Positions 1-26,880 of a stretch of DNA of 64,000 bases are shown in pieces. The position numbers and the translations under genes were made by a program. Below the pieces are notes generated by a model. That model was not told where the DNA came from, did no database searches, and saw nothing but the letters and a program-made list of their open reading frames with translations. Each line of letters begins with the position of its first letter. Position 1 is the first letter of the stretch. Source of the stretch: Trematomus loennbergii (lineage: Eukaryota; Chordata; Actinopteri; Perciformes; Nototheniidae); contig JAAOOA010000033.1 of assembly GCA_012861695.1 (NCBI GenBank), positions 17,771,934 through 17,835,933 of the forward strand, read 5' to 3'.

Positions 1-8097
<8,097 letters not shown>

Positions 8098-10200
8098 CCT
8101 CACTGGCAGAGGAGAGATCAGAGGGAAAGTGAAGAGGTATGTGCTTATACTGGCAACACAAATCCTCCAGTGTCCAAAAAACATTCTGACAAACCAAAAG
8201 ACTGGTTTGAGTTAGTGTGAAGTTTTCAATACAACATTAAATTCCATGTTTTAACAGCAACTTCATTCACCATGCCATTTTCTCCCCGAAACAAACTGTA
8301 TTTTCTCTGGAGTGGATGGAAGAGAAAGGAAGTTTGGCATCTTTAAGATTGCCAGTCATGTATGGGCTTGAGAAAACTATTCTTATTCAGTATTCACTTC
8401 CTATAATGGGGTGATATTACACACTAAAAGTTAAATATGAGAAATGTACCTGTTTTCACTGTGGGTCAGAAACAGTGCCTGGCTATATAGGGATAAAGGG
8501 AAAAGGAGCCATAAATGAGCAGAAGCCATATATATACAGCGACACAGGGAAAATATCTATTGAGCCGTTGAAAGCAAATTAAAAGTCCTTCCAGGAATTC
8601 ACAGGCTTTATCCTCTGATTGTATTTAGTTATTTTGAATGTTGCCACACATATGATTGGCAGAAATCTGCAACATTTGGCCCCAAGTGCTGTGCCACATA
8701 TAGGCACTTTGCTCTGTAAATATCTAAATGGTTTCCTCTTGCGCTATTTGCAAAGAATTTAAATGGTAAAAAATAAAGGCTAATTGCTGGAAGGACTGAG
8801 CGCAGAGGAAAAGGATATGATTTGTATAAACTATCAACACTTTGTTGTATAAATCGTCTCTATTGGATGCAGTCAGTCTCCACAGATCTCATTAAACACA
8901 TCGTGGGCCACATCTCTTGATCGATGGCTCTAATAAAGTATTTGCAAGCAATTTGTAGAGCTTGAACAGGTCGCAGTAAGTGTTCAACAGTAGTCATGGA
9001 ATAGTTTTTTCTCATTACTTGCTGTAAATTACTCGCATTTTTGTGCCGCTCTGAACATTTCTAGCATGCTAATCTGTTGTGATGATGATAAACTGTAAGA
9101 TCTTTATTTTGGTAGCTCTGGCTTACTAAGGAAATGTCACCCACAATGTTTTCTATGATAACAATTGCAGCTTAAGTGTTTGCACGTAAATTGGAGCAAA
9201 ATCTCTTGTTCATCGCCTTGGGCTTTTGAATTTTTAAAAGGTGTTACAGTTTTCCCTATGAGACCAGTGCCATTTGCGGCTATCACAAATACAATTTGAT
9301 TTGATACAGGGAAAGTTGTTGCCCCTGAATCACGCTCAGCTTAAGGGTCTTTTTACACATGTGGTTTTAAGACATTATATGGCTTTGAAACACGAATAAT
9401 GTTACAGAATGAGAATTAATTATGACTTTAATCTGGTTCTGACGAGACCATCATACAACTTTTGTACATACTCTTTCTTGATTTAGAGCAAAAAAAAATG
9501 TATGTAATGATTTAAAATTTGAATTATTTTAATGGTATATTAGTTATCTGATGTAATGTTGTTGGCTTTTGTTTTTTACATGTTGCGCAGTCAGTTGATC
9601 AATTAAAACACATTTCAGCTTTAAAGGTGCTTCCGCTAATATTTATTACATGTAATTGATTTATTGCCGTGGTAATGGGATTGATAATTAAATTGGATAT
9701 TGTTGTTTACCAGCTGTGTGTGTGAGTTTGTGTGTGTGTTGATTTCATTCACAAGTTGCCAATTAGTGCAAATGAACATACATTGGTACATACAGTATGT
9801 TTGAATGAATGGCATGAATGGTGCTGGGAGGTTAGTTGTACCTATGTTTCTGTACCAGATAAGCATTATTACAATTTACTGTATTATTTTCATGTTGCTT
9901 GCCGCCTTTGTCTGTTTAAAGGTAACTGGTTGTTTGTATTTGACATTTTTACTTAAGAAACTGCTTTAATTGGTGTTTATATTCTGTTGTAGTAAATGAT
10001 ATTTTTCTTTATTTCTCTTCCTTTTTTTGAGCTTTACCATTTTACTGAGATGCACTGTCACTGATGTAACGGGGAATTGTACTTTTGCGCCAATATTTTT
10101 GGTTGGTGCGAAAATAAACATAACTTTTAAATAAATGGTGTGACTTGTCTTTTTACTGATGTTATTGGTCTAATGTTTGTGATTAATAAAGGACTGATGT
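8098..10200 (+). other. Probable rps6ka4 3' UTR and AT-rich flank
   Basis: No coding signal. AATAAA hexamers occur at about 8772, 8932, 10113 and 10185, so the 3' UTR could end near 8.8-8.95 kb or extend to 10.2 kb. The sequence cannot decide between them. Confidence 0.4.
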
Positions 10201-10962
10201 TTGATACTTAGTGCACAGAGTTTGATAATCATTCAAAAAGTGTACATATTTCATAACAGAGAGGGAAAGTCTGGACTATAAGCACCACTTTTGGCATATT
10301 GCACGAAGGACAGGTAAGAAAAGGGGTTGTGTGGATTTTGTAGTGGCAGTAGGCTATGTCAGTTATAGCAACAGGCAGTAAGTGGAGTAATTTCAACCTC
10401 TTGAACAGTGTTTCATTTCAGTCAAACTACCCCTCCAACCTGCTGTTATTTCAGTTCCTACAGTAGGCTACAGTGGAGCTTCTTAACAGATAATTACCGC
10501 AATAAATTATTACTTCGCCCACAAAACAGTCGTTTGTTATTAGTATCTCAACCTACGCTGCCTTAACATACATGCCAACCTTTCCAAATCCAAAAGAGGT
10601 AGGTTTGCGCGCGGCAAATGTGCACGCCCAAATTAGGTAATCAGAACCCCAGTAATTACATGTATAAACCATGTATTTAACATATATTGCATCATTTTAT
10701 GCATTTTTCAGAAAAAGTGGTAGTTTGGTAAACACTAAACAGTGACATCAACGACATGTTTGGTCTGTAAAATGCCCGAAAAGTAAAAGAATGGGAGATA
10801 AATATCCCAAAGTCTCCACATTTTATTATATTTTTAATGTGTTTCTGGTCCTCTTTCAGTTGCATTGTTGGAGAAGCCTGTGACATAAGATTTTCAACGA
10901 CATAATTACTCTGTAGCTATGTTAGTTTGACAATAAAGAACCTTGAACCTTGACAGTGTAGA
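10201..10962. other. Spacer ending in a retroelement-like 3' tail
   Basis: Non-coding. The last 60 bases before the hAT element read like the 3' tail of a fish non-LTR element: TTTGACAATAAAGAACCTTG followed by a near repeat of the CCTTGA motif. No further structure seen. Confidence 0.35.
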
Positions 10963-12549
10963 TCAGGGGTGCCCAACCTTTTTTGAACCGAGAGCTACTT
11001 TTAAAGTTGCCAGTCTGCCGAGATCTACCAGTCCAAATAGAGGGTAGCCATTACTGACAGCCTACTACCAGGTAAATACACACTTCTACTTGTATAAAAC
11101 TGACCTTTGTACGATTAATACTTCATAAAATACTGCAGATCCTTTATCTTACCTCTTTCTAATCCACACACACAAGTATTTAACTGAAGTTACACAACAG
11201 TGTTGTTGATACAGAGTTGGGAGTTTATTCACACGTCATAAACTACAGTGGGTCATGTTTTCAAGAAACATTGAACAGTGCTGCCACATATGACACAGGA
11301 AAAAAAGAAAAGACTGAACCCTTTCTTTGCCATTATATAAAAATAGTGTTGCTACAAAAGTATAAATTAGTTTACTAATAAGACAACTCAGATCTGAAGC
11401 TACACAGGAATCTGCTGCCAAAGTGCAATAAAAAAGACAAAATTAATAGAATCAAACCCTTTTCTTTTTTTTGCATTTTAGTAGAGTATAAAAAGAAATG
11501 CCTTTAAAATAGGATGCAAGCAACACTAGTTTCTGAATTGATAATAGACTATAATCAATTTAAACAGAACAGATCTTAAAGTTTGCATTCTTATACCATT
11601 TTGTACAATAATTATAATGAATAAGTTCAAACAAACTAAAACTTACAGCTGATTAATAACGGTATCTAACTTGAGTTTTTATTATATCAAAAACCTGTTG
11701 AAATGCTACTGTTATTTTTACTGTCCCCAAAAAGCGCGTCGGCAGCCTCCAGGAATGCTTCTTTCACAACTCGCCGTCTTTGAAAGACTTCATGTGTTTC
11801 GCAAGAACGTGACTGACACGATAAGATGCTATGGTAGCAGCCTTGCTCTTGTTGTTGGGCCTGGTGAAAATGGACTGCTGTGCATTTAGCTGTCCTTTCA
11901 GGTCCCTCACCTTTTGGGAGCGTAGGGCAGAATTAGGAGGGAATTCCGTCTCGTAGCGTTTGTGCACTGTTTTGAAATGCCGCTCCTAAATTACCCTTCT
12001 TCGATAAAGCCACGCTCGCATTGCAGATGAGACAGATAGACTTTGAATTGGAATAGATACAAAAATAATCATCCTCCCCACTCAGAGTGAAAATTATATA
12101 TTTTGGGCTCTTTTGCTTCTGCCATAATTGTGGTCTTGTGTGTGCGGACTGCACAGCAAACTAGTGCCCACTGCCCACTGCCTACCAGCCACGCCCCGAT
12201 ACATGGGGTCACGCCAATCACAAAGCTTTGATGCGTTCATGTGCATTATTCTGGCACAGGAAGATTATGTTATAGGACATTAACGATAAAACAGAATATT
12301 GTTGTTCTATTTTTAGACACATCTCGCGATCGACTGAAACACAGAGGACTGTTTGTATGATGGGATCACAGACACGCTGCAAACGGTGTCCGCCAAAAGT
12401 CGAGTCCAGTGTCTATGTAGTGTCATTTTTATTTGTTATAGTTTGGGAAGATTGAAAATCGGTAGGGAGAGTCAGCTAATCGGTAGGCGGTAGAAACATG
12501 TCAAAAGCGGTAGACTACCGCCCAAATCGGTAGGGTTGGGCAGGCCTTA
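10963..12549 (-). mobile_element. Decayed hAT transposon with GTF2IRD2/ZBED-like transposase remnant
   Basis: Imperfect terminal inverted repeats (TCAGGGGTGCCC at the left; the right end GGGCAGGCCTTA is its inverted partner, 9 of 12 matching) are flanked by an imperfect 8-bp duplication (AGTGTAGA / AGTGTCAA). On the minus strand, 12154-11700 keeps pieces of a hAT transposase N-terminus: CLICNASVALSKKGNL, then after a frame change RDLKGQLNAQQSIFTRPN and KAATIASYRVSHVLAKHMK, then after another break KEAFLEAADALF. These match the zinc-finger and following segment common in GTF2IRD2-like hAT proteins. Stops and frame changes make it inactive, and the catalytic part is missing. Confidence 0.8.
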
Positions 12550-12870
12550 AGTGTCAACAAGGAATTAAAATACCGAAAATATATCCAGTCCAATACATTT
12601 ACTCATGTAGGCTACTGTACTAAGTAGCCTACAATTTTAATGTAGCCTACTTGTAGCCTACTTGAGTTTCTCCATGTTATGCTCATTTGTAATTCTACTC
12701 CACTAAAATTCAGAGGTAAATATTTAACTTTTACTACACTACATTAACGTAGTAGGCTACCTTAAGTTACTAAACCTACTTTGCTGATATCTAATAATTC
12801 GAAAGTACATTTCAAAATGTAGTAGCCTACTTGTAGAAACACGTTTTTCTAAAAGAAAAAGTTCATTGTA
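12550..12870. repeat. Fish MITE fragment rich in TAGCCTAC motifs
   Basis: The blocks ACATTTACTCATGTA, CTCCACTAAAATTCAGAGGTAAATA and ACTTTTACTACACTACATTA recur at 18885-19310, 45330-45480 (inverted) and 56623-57056. They are typical of an abundant fish hAT-type MITE. Several TAGCCTAC/GTAGGCTA octamers are interspersed, an arrangement the other copies lack. Confidence 0.6.
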
Positions 12871-13076
12871 TCACTTCAAAATATATGGGTTTTTATTCAT
12901 ACTTATACAACACTATATTAAGATTTATATTTAGACTAAACATTTAACTTGGTAACATGATGCGTTTTATTTAAAGAAAACATAGTTACCGCGGCATTAA
13001 AACATTGACAGTTCGGAGTCACGTGTCGTTTTTTCTGGGCTCACATGCCATGGTTCTTAAATTCCGTTCGAGAAGA

Positions 13077-13084
13077 TGACGTCA
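13077..13084. promoter_or_regulatory. Perfect cAMP response element palindrome upstream of the poly(A) polymerase gene
   Basis: The sequence is TGACGTCA, the full consensus CREB/ATF/CREM site, about 170 bases before the predicted start codon and so probably in the core promoter. No TATA box is evident. The site is seen; its function is inferred. Confidence 0.55.
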
Positions 13085-13250
13085 TATGGTGAGCGCTCGA
13101 TACGATCCAGTCAGTGTTCCTAAACTCATGTCAGTCACAAACACACACAAACACACGCAGAGCAGCTGTTGTTTGCAGAGAGAGACCTTTTTAACTAATT
13201 TCCAAAACCTGATAAACATATCAACCTTAGTGAGCTCAACTGTTGCTACA

Positions 13251-18442
<5,192 letters not shown>

Positions 18443-18884
18443 ACGAGAAGGAGAGCCCCCCCCTCAGCCTCCATTCATTTCATTTTGTAAATAGATGTAT
18501 ATATTGTATTATTTGTATATATATATATATGTAAATAGCTGTATAAATGTACAATATGTAAATTAAATATTTATTTGCAAAATACACATGAACCAAAACT
18601 AGAGGTATTCTATTCCCTTGAGTGCATTTGATGAAATAGTATTGTAGTTTTGGTGTGATTAAACAACACAAACTTATTTTCACTGCCACCACACCATTAC
18701 ATTAAATTAAACTAATTCCCTGACATGAATTACAAATCACAAATTGATGCAGAACAACTTCAAACATACATTTCACTACAAAGGACCATAACACGTCTAA
18801 AGAGACATAAAATGATCGTAGACTGACCCAAAGGTACTGTAAACACACAAAGAACTAGATGCAAAACAGCCACAAGTTTCCATT
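18443..18884 (+). other. Probable 3' UTR of the poly(A) polymerase gene
   Basis: AT-rich with a TATATA run at 18516-18530. ATTAAA-type hexamers near 18562 and 18658 are the best polyadenylation candidates. No other feature seen. Confidence 0.45.
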
Positions 18885-19315
18885 TGATGCTACTCCACTA
18901 CAATTCAGAGGTAAATCATGTACTTTTACTCCACTACATTTATTTAATACTGTTAGTTACTTTTCAGATTTAAATTAATAATGTGAAATATAATCAACAG
19001 TAAAACCAGACTTTAGTTCCACCTGGAGTAAATTCACAAGCTACCCTGCAGTATACAAAGTCATTCAAACTAGCTGCACCTTTACCAGCTTTGAGAACAC
19101 TTTAATGATCAATCATTATAAAACATATCATATATATTATTCTGAAATGGACCAATCTGCACAATGACTACTTTTACTTTTGGGACTTTTAAGTATATTT
19201 TGATTCTAAAACTGTTCTACTTTCTACATTTTGAATATAGGACTTTCTTGTAATAGAGTATTCCTACTTTTACTGAAGTACAAGATCTGAGTACTTGTCC
19301 CACCTCTGTAAATAA
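18885..19315. mobile_element. Fish MITE (ACTCCACTACA family), degenerate copy
   Basis: Starts with CTACTCCACTACAATTCAGA and contains TACTTTTACTCCACTACATT. It ends with TGAAGTACAAGATCTGAGTA then CTTGTCCCACCTCTG. The same end pair is at 56623-57056. Non-coding. Confidence 0.65.
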
Positions 19316-19985
19316 TATATGATTATAGAGGCATGCACAACTGGTCATTGTGTGGGCTTTTAAGGGTAGTTCTGAGTAATGCACAACATAGCCTACTGCT
19401 GTTGTTTTTCACCGTTCTAAAGATGAGTACAATTATTTTTCTAAGGTTCTCTATTGCTAGCAGAGAGCCATTATTGTGTGTAATGTAAGGTGGCTGCTGT
19501 GTTGCTATGCCCACTAAAAGTCAGTGCTGTGATACTTTTAAATTCCTAATATCAGACAGGCTACGTTTCCCCATTAGACTTCATGAAATGTCGAAACATT
19601 TCTAGGAACCAGTGCTGGCCATTAAATAGGAGGAATAAGATTCATATTAAGATTAATAATACAACATATTTAATGTATTATTGTGAGTTAAGATAAACTC
19701 TGTTGATGTATTTTTCAAGATACAGAATATAAAGAAGCACAAAAAAAGCTCCTTATATACCAGCTGAACCATAAAATATAAATGCACATTATAAAGCACT
19801 TATTATTATAATCCAATAATATAACACAAAAAGACCATTGTTAACTTGAGCTCTTTTAGTTTTGGTATATATACCTTCTAACTTAGTATATTTTGATGCT
19901 GATACTTTTTAGTAAAGTAACATTTTAAATGCAGAACTTGTACTTCTAATGGTGTATTTCTACACTGTAGTAATACTGCTTTTAT
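19316..19985. other. AT-rich spacer
   Basis: No gene, clear repeat or RNA recognised. Confidence 0.4.
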
Positions 19986-20466
19986 TTAAAGTGGACCTAT
20001 CATGCTATATTTGAATAATATAGTGTAGGACCATACCTATATAAGGCATATTTATTTACCAAACAGATCATGCATTTTAGCCATGCCTCATTTTGCTCAA
20101 TTTGCACTTTTTTAGCCCTGTTTTTGCAAGGGCTGATTCTGTGAGAACAGCACCACCTACAGGCCTGGCATATGTACTACAGCGTCTCCAGCGCTTTCGA
20201 ACGGCAATGGCCGTGGCTGTCTCCTCCTGATTGGTGGAGTTGGCCCAATAGCCGTAGCGCCACTGTCCTGACGTCAGGACAGTGTTCAAATCTGGATCAG
20301 TTTTTATCAGATCCGTTGCAGCCCCTTTTTTTAGAGATTTGGGTATGGAGGAAAATAGAGAGGGTTGTGTTTTCTGACACTTGGTGAGTTCCCTGGAACA
20401 CCGGGGACACATATTCATGTATAAAAGACGTACAAAAGTGCATTTTGCATGATAGGTCCCCTTTAA
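19986..20466. mobile_element. TTAA-flanked MITE, family 2, copy a
   Basis: Bounded by TTAA on both sides. The terminal inverted repeats are TTAAAGTGGACCTATCATGC at the left and GCATGATAGGTCCCCTTTAA at the right. The TTAA target suggests piggyBac-type mobilisation. The interior has a small palindrome, TCCTGACGTCAGGA. A longer copy is at 30421-32406. Confidence 0.85.
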
Positions 20467-21804
20467 GTAAAAATATCTAAGGTCTTTATCCACCTCTGCT
20501 CAGGTCTAGACAGCCATTAACAGTGCAGGACAGGAGGGAGACAGCCGACACAGGGCAGGACAGAAAAGGTTGCAGAGGCATTGGCCGCCTTATGATAGAA
20601 CACCTTCATTACACAGGACAAGACACTTAATTACACCTTCTCACTAAATCACACCTTTTCTAATGTATCACCAAGCCAGGAACCCGTCAAATACATTGTG
20701 AAGGGTTTGTGGCCCGAAAGAGAACATCGGATCACAGCAGTGATTTCAGCTAGATACTTTCCTAACTATGACAACAAAATGATAATGCTGTCATGCTGAT
20801 TCTTTTATTATTGTTTTAGCAGGTGAAGTTTTAAGAATATATACAAGATCCTAGCGGCTTTAATTTGACCATTTGCACTAAGCGTTGGACAGTTGAAGCC
20901 AATACAAAGGCTATTTGTTTAGCAGGTATTTGGTCATAAATGTGAGCCGAATGAAATGTCAGGGGATTACCAGTTATAAGGGTTTATCCTCTGTGGACCA
21001 TGCATATCTGTCCTAGATTTCAACGCAATCCATACAGTTGTTGTTTGTCAGTCTGTGTTGAACCCAGACGGGCACTGCCCTGGAGCCACAAAGGTGATAT
21101 CATATTGGTGGTGATGATGCATGTGATGACACAAAAGCAAGGAGAAACCGATAAATGCTTTGCAGGCTGCTCATTGATCGCTGGCAGCAGATGAATTCCC
21201 AGCTGAGTCTCTGGGCTAATCACACTCTTCGCTCCACATCTTCTAGAGACTGTGTGCTGCGGCAGAGGCCGCTGTTCTTGGCACCGCCTCGCTAACAAAC
21301 AGCTGCACTTTCTGAAGGGCAGGACTTTTGTCTCTGCAGGAGGAAGCACATGTTCATAAACACATAAAGACTCACACTTTCATACACAACAAGAATGAAC
21401 GCCAACAAACTGTTTGGGGGAAAAACAGCTCTGATGGCATGGTAGATTAAACCACATTTAAATTGTGTATTGAATTAAATATTAATTACAAGGCAGGATT
21501 AAATTGTAATTTTAAGCATATTAACAGTTCCGCAGACCCGTGCAAGTGTCATAAAATCTGTTATTATCTTTCTAGTAGCAATTGCAATGTAGCAAATAAT
21601 ACATGTCCTTTGCGATACAATACATTTACGGCTGTGGACAACAGTCTTGTGTACTGTGTTAGTGTTACAGTTCCTTGTAGCGGGAGACCTTGCAGCTTAA
21701 ACTAAGCAATGGAGAGAAGTGCACTAAAGACAGCAGTGTACTGTAGGCAGAGAAGAAAAATGAAAAGCATGTGAAACTTGCCAAATACAATGTCAATGTT
21801 GGCT
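20467..21804. other. Spacer without recognised genes
   Basis: Open frames here are short, lack splice-site support and resemble no family I know. Confidence 0.4.
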
Positions 21805-21812
21805 GTTGCAAG

Positions 21813-22968
<1,156 letters not shown>

Positions 22969-22976
22969 GTTGCAAG

Positions 22977-25900
22977 TAAAACTTTAAGGTCACCTGCCCC
23001 ACCATGACAGGTTTTTGTTATATAAAAAAATACAATTAAATTAACTAAATTTAAATAAGTCAGAAATAAAGTTGATTTGATATATTTCTGGTTACATTGA
23101 CAATTCAAGAGCACAATAGTTCATGAAAAAACGTAATGTAGGAGAGAAGCTGCTCCTGAACAGCTGTCCAATGTAAGCATCACATAAAAAAACTGTACAA
23201 TAAGTGTCTGAATCAAATATTTAACAGGCTATTAAAATATGTGGTTTGTAGTAATGTGATGCCCATTAAGAAGCCACACTGCTCTATTAGTTCACTGATA
23301 AGTTTCCTGAGCTCTGACGCTGTCCGTGGTCCTGAGCGCTGCACCATTAACTCCACACCACCGGGGGTCAGTAGGGGGCTTGGCACTGACAGCAGGAGCC
23401 ACAATGAGCAATTGAGAAGCAGTGGATAACATGAATATAATGTGTCATTGAGTCATTAATCAAATCAAACCCCGGGTGGATGATTTGCAGAATAAATGTA
23501 ATATATTGAGCATGACAAAGACAAATCTGAATGGAGCACTTGATCAAAATCATCAATTACAGGATGTGCGTCTTGGAAGTAACCCAAGAACTGAGTGCAC
23601 TTCTTTCAGTCGGCAGCACACGCACACAAAAGGCGGAAACATGTTGAAGTAGCACTATCATGCTGTAGTAACTTACTTATTGATGAGTCTTCAGAGTGGA
23701 TCACACAGACGTGGGCTTAGATTTCTCTATTAAACAGGTCAATGCACAAGCATCAAGACACTATCTCCACTTGTGCCTTATGATGGAAACTGGACAGTAC
23801 TACACGGTTACTATACATTTATACATGTTTGTTATGTATTTTTAATAATATTTTCAGAAGTAGTTTTCTAGTGGTATTTGTGATGCATTCCCATGGTGTT
23901 CCAAAGCCTCAAGAGAAAATAACCAATTGATTGTCATAGTGATGTGAACAGGGTTATGTTAAGGCTTGAGAATGTATTCTTTTGAACCAAAACAGTATTA
24001 TGAATGGAGAACATTATCAGAAGAAAATAACACATTAGTCATGTAGGAAGCATATGATAAAAAATACTATTTATTTGCATTCTAGGACTTCTTGGATACA
24101 GCCATTTTGAAACTTCATCTATACAAGTACAAGTTATTATTTCTCAGCCTCCACTGTACCACTTTTGAGCATTCTTATTTTCACTGTTTGTCACAGAAGT
24201 CCTCCAACTTCATTGATATGCATTGTTAGGTTGTCGAAAAACACAAAGTCATCTTTTTGCCCTATTTTCACAGGTGGCTGTTGTTGCTTCAGCATGGAAC
24301 ATTCAGCCTGAACAAGAAGCCAGAAGGAACACTACACATGCTAAAAGCAGGCTTTGTTTAAATTATGGGTGTCAGATTATCTCCTTAATGTCAGGGTCGA
24401 AGTTTTGAGCTGGATGACTGTGCATTTTTAGAGTTCATGTCATTGCATTGAAAAGCTTTCATTAACCCAAGGGTCAACACATTTTCATTGCTTGCAGCTT
24501 CCTTTAATTAAAGTTGGAAATGAAAAACAACCAGTTGAGATTTTTTCACCTGCCACTGACAGTTTGTAAATTACCAGCGGTGTGTCAAATAATAATTTCC
24601 AGCTAATGAGTGAAACCTCTTTCTCTCTGTATTGTTGAGTGTTAGTATGCTCCATGAGCTGCAGAGTGCATAGATGGCTGACAATCCTTGTTCTGATGAA
24701 TGACTGAGAAGGATCCTCTGCGTGTGCGTCTACTTCCTCCTTCTTATCGTGTCCTCTTCTGACTCTGTGGCATTTATACAAGCAACTTTAATTTTGCAGT
24801 AGCAAACATCTGTGGATAGATGTCAGAAAAGTGACTCATGCAATGCGCACAGAGCTGCTTCCACTTAATCATGCAGGTCGACCCAGGAGAAACAGAGAGG
24901 ATGAAGACATATATATATTTCTCCAGCAGCATACTTCGCTTTAATGACTGGGAGGATAGCATTGAAGCTCAGAGAGGGGGAAAAAATAGCGTTATGACAA
25001 TGTCGACACAATGGGATTTCTCTTATGAGAGTATTAGAGGCACGTATTAGATGGAAAGGTCTTTACTTTGAGTTTCTCTCTGCCCCCACCCTCTCCAACC
25101 CCTGAATAACGGAATCAGAACAGAGAAACTAAGTATTGATTCAGCGGCTTAAAATGCATTTTCAATTCACATACCATTTAAACAGCCTTCCCTGCCTCCC
25201 TTTTTTATGCCACCAATTCCATTAACCTCACCCTGCCCTCTGGCACCCATCACCCCTCTCACTGTCTGTTAACCCTGCCCGCTTTATTCTCATCCCATCA
25301 TTTCTGGTTCAGCTGAGATATGATCATTACCTTTCAGCGCATGTCCACCTTTAGGCAGGATTGTGCAGTGATACAAACACCAGTCTAATATGTGTTGTAA
25401 AAAATCACCGGCAAGACAGTAACATCCACTTTAACAAGCCCTTTCAGGCTGTTATAGCTTCAGTTGGCAGCGGTGATGCCGTGTACAAACAAATAACCCA
25501 AGTCTGTTAACAAAAAGGTAAACATTATTGCAGCATATTAAAAAAATCCCTTCAGCGGGGCAATCATGAAAGGATGACGAGGCAGCTTTTATATTTGTTG
25601 AATACGTCAAACTAAGAGCGCGTGGCGTGAAAAGAGCTCCCACAAAGAGGAGGAAGGAGCAGAATGGAATGAAAGAGGGTAGAAATCATTGTATGATTTT
25701 CCTTAGCTTTTGTATAATATAAATTATGAGGCATATCTATCTCTCCGGCATTGTTAAGTGCCTCCTCGGTATCTGATCTGCGGTTTATTAAAAATGGAAG
25801 TCATTCTAAATGAGCCCTGTAATGCTCAACCCTTTCAAGAAATCTTAATGGATCCAAGCCTATCTCTGACAAGGTTAAACGCTTGAGGAGACAGCGAGAA

Positions 25901-26150
25901 ACGCTAACAGACTAGATTATGGAGAGAGATGAATACTAACCAGCACACAGATTTGGATGGAACATTAGACTGTGCCATGAATAAATGCAGTGAGTTTGTT
26001 AACATGCATCAGGTATTCCAGATAGTGCTGATAAAGAATATGTTGACTTCATGTTGTGAATTTTATATTTATTGCCCTGAATTATCTGACATAAAACCTC
26101 AATGAAACTTCTCCTGCAGACCAGAGAGCTGAACTAACTGCAACTGTTGC
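22977..26150. other. Spacer without recognised genes
   Basis: AT-rich, with no coding signal or repeat end that I recognise. Stretches near 24.5-25.1 kb and 25.3-25.9 kb have the balanced, low-repeat look of conserved non-coding sequence, which only a multi-species alignment could show. Confidence 0.35.
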
Positions 26151-26159
26151 AGCCCCCAC

Positions 26160-26345
26160 AATCACTGTTATAATCACACTCTCGACCTTGTTCTGACTTA
26201 TGGTATTGAAATTGAGCAACTATTAGTCGAACCGCATAATCCTGCTTTATCCGACCATTTTTTTGTGATTTTTGAAGTACTGTTACTAGACTACAAACCA
26301 TTAGTCAAAAGTTCCTGCAGCAGAAACCTATCTGTTAGTGCTATA
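26160..26345 (+). mobile_element. Fragment of an L2/CR1-like LINE ORF2
   Basis: Frame from 26160 reads NHTLDLVLTYGIEIEQLLV then ALSDHFFVIFEVLLLDYKPL. HTLDLV followed by SDHF is the end of the endonuclease domain in L2/CR1-type LINEs. Both ends are cut off, and a different repeat begins near 26350. It is a dead fragment. Confidence 0.75.
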
Positions 26346-26349
26346 GCCA

Positions 26350-26880
26350 AATGTAAAGGTCCCATGTCATGGCCATTTCTACTGATCATAATTCCATTGT
26401 TGAGGTATACTAGAATAGATTTATATTGTGCAATTTTCCAAACTCACATTGGTTTCTCATACAGCATCTCTGTATAGTATGTGTATTCACTCTCTGTCCT
26501 AAACGGCTTGTTGGAGCTCCTGCCCCCCCCTCCCTATGAGCCCACTGTGCTCTGATTGGTCAGCTCGCCCACTATGTTCTGATGAGCCCACCACCGTTAC
26601 AGCGGAACATCAGTGATTATGTGTTACAATGGCGTTAGCAACCAGAAAATGACACCAGTAAGGACAAACAGATGAGAATGCTGCGTGGGGTCTGGGTGCC
26701 GTGTTGGCGGGACGTTGTGCGGCTCGCTGCTGCGAGGAGCGGACAGTGTGAGCTGGGTTCATTTCCTGCTTGCTGCGCGGGGTCTGCGACACAGCGAGAC
26801 ATCGCGAATGGACGCGGGAAGGGGGGGGTGCTGAGGGGGCTGCAGCACCCCCATCTGCGAGGCTCCACTTTCCCTCAATC
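26350..26880. repeat. Degenerate fish interspersed repeat
   Basis: Begins AAAGGTCCCATGTCATGGCC and includes TTCCAAACTCACATTGGTTT and TGAGCCCACTGTGCTCTGAT. I recognise these as blocks of a common fish MITE-like repeat, part of which resembles family 1. Boundaries are uncertain. Confidence 0.45.

Noticed and set aside
20077..20493. 138-codon minus-strand open frame
   Set aside because: Lies inside a TTAA-flanked MITE, and a similar frame is broken in the second copy at 32239-32500.
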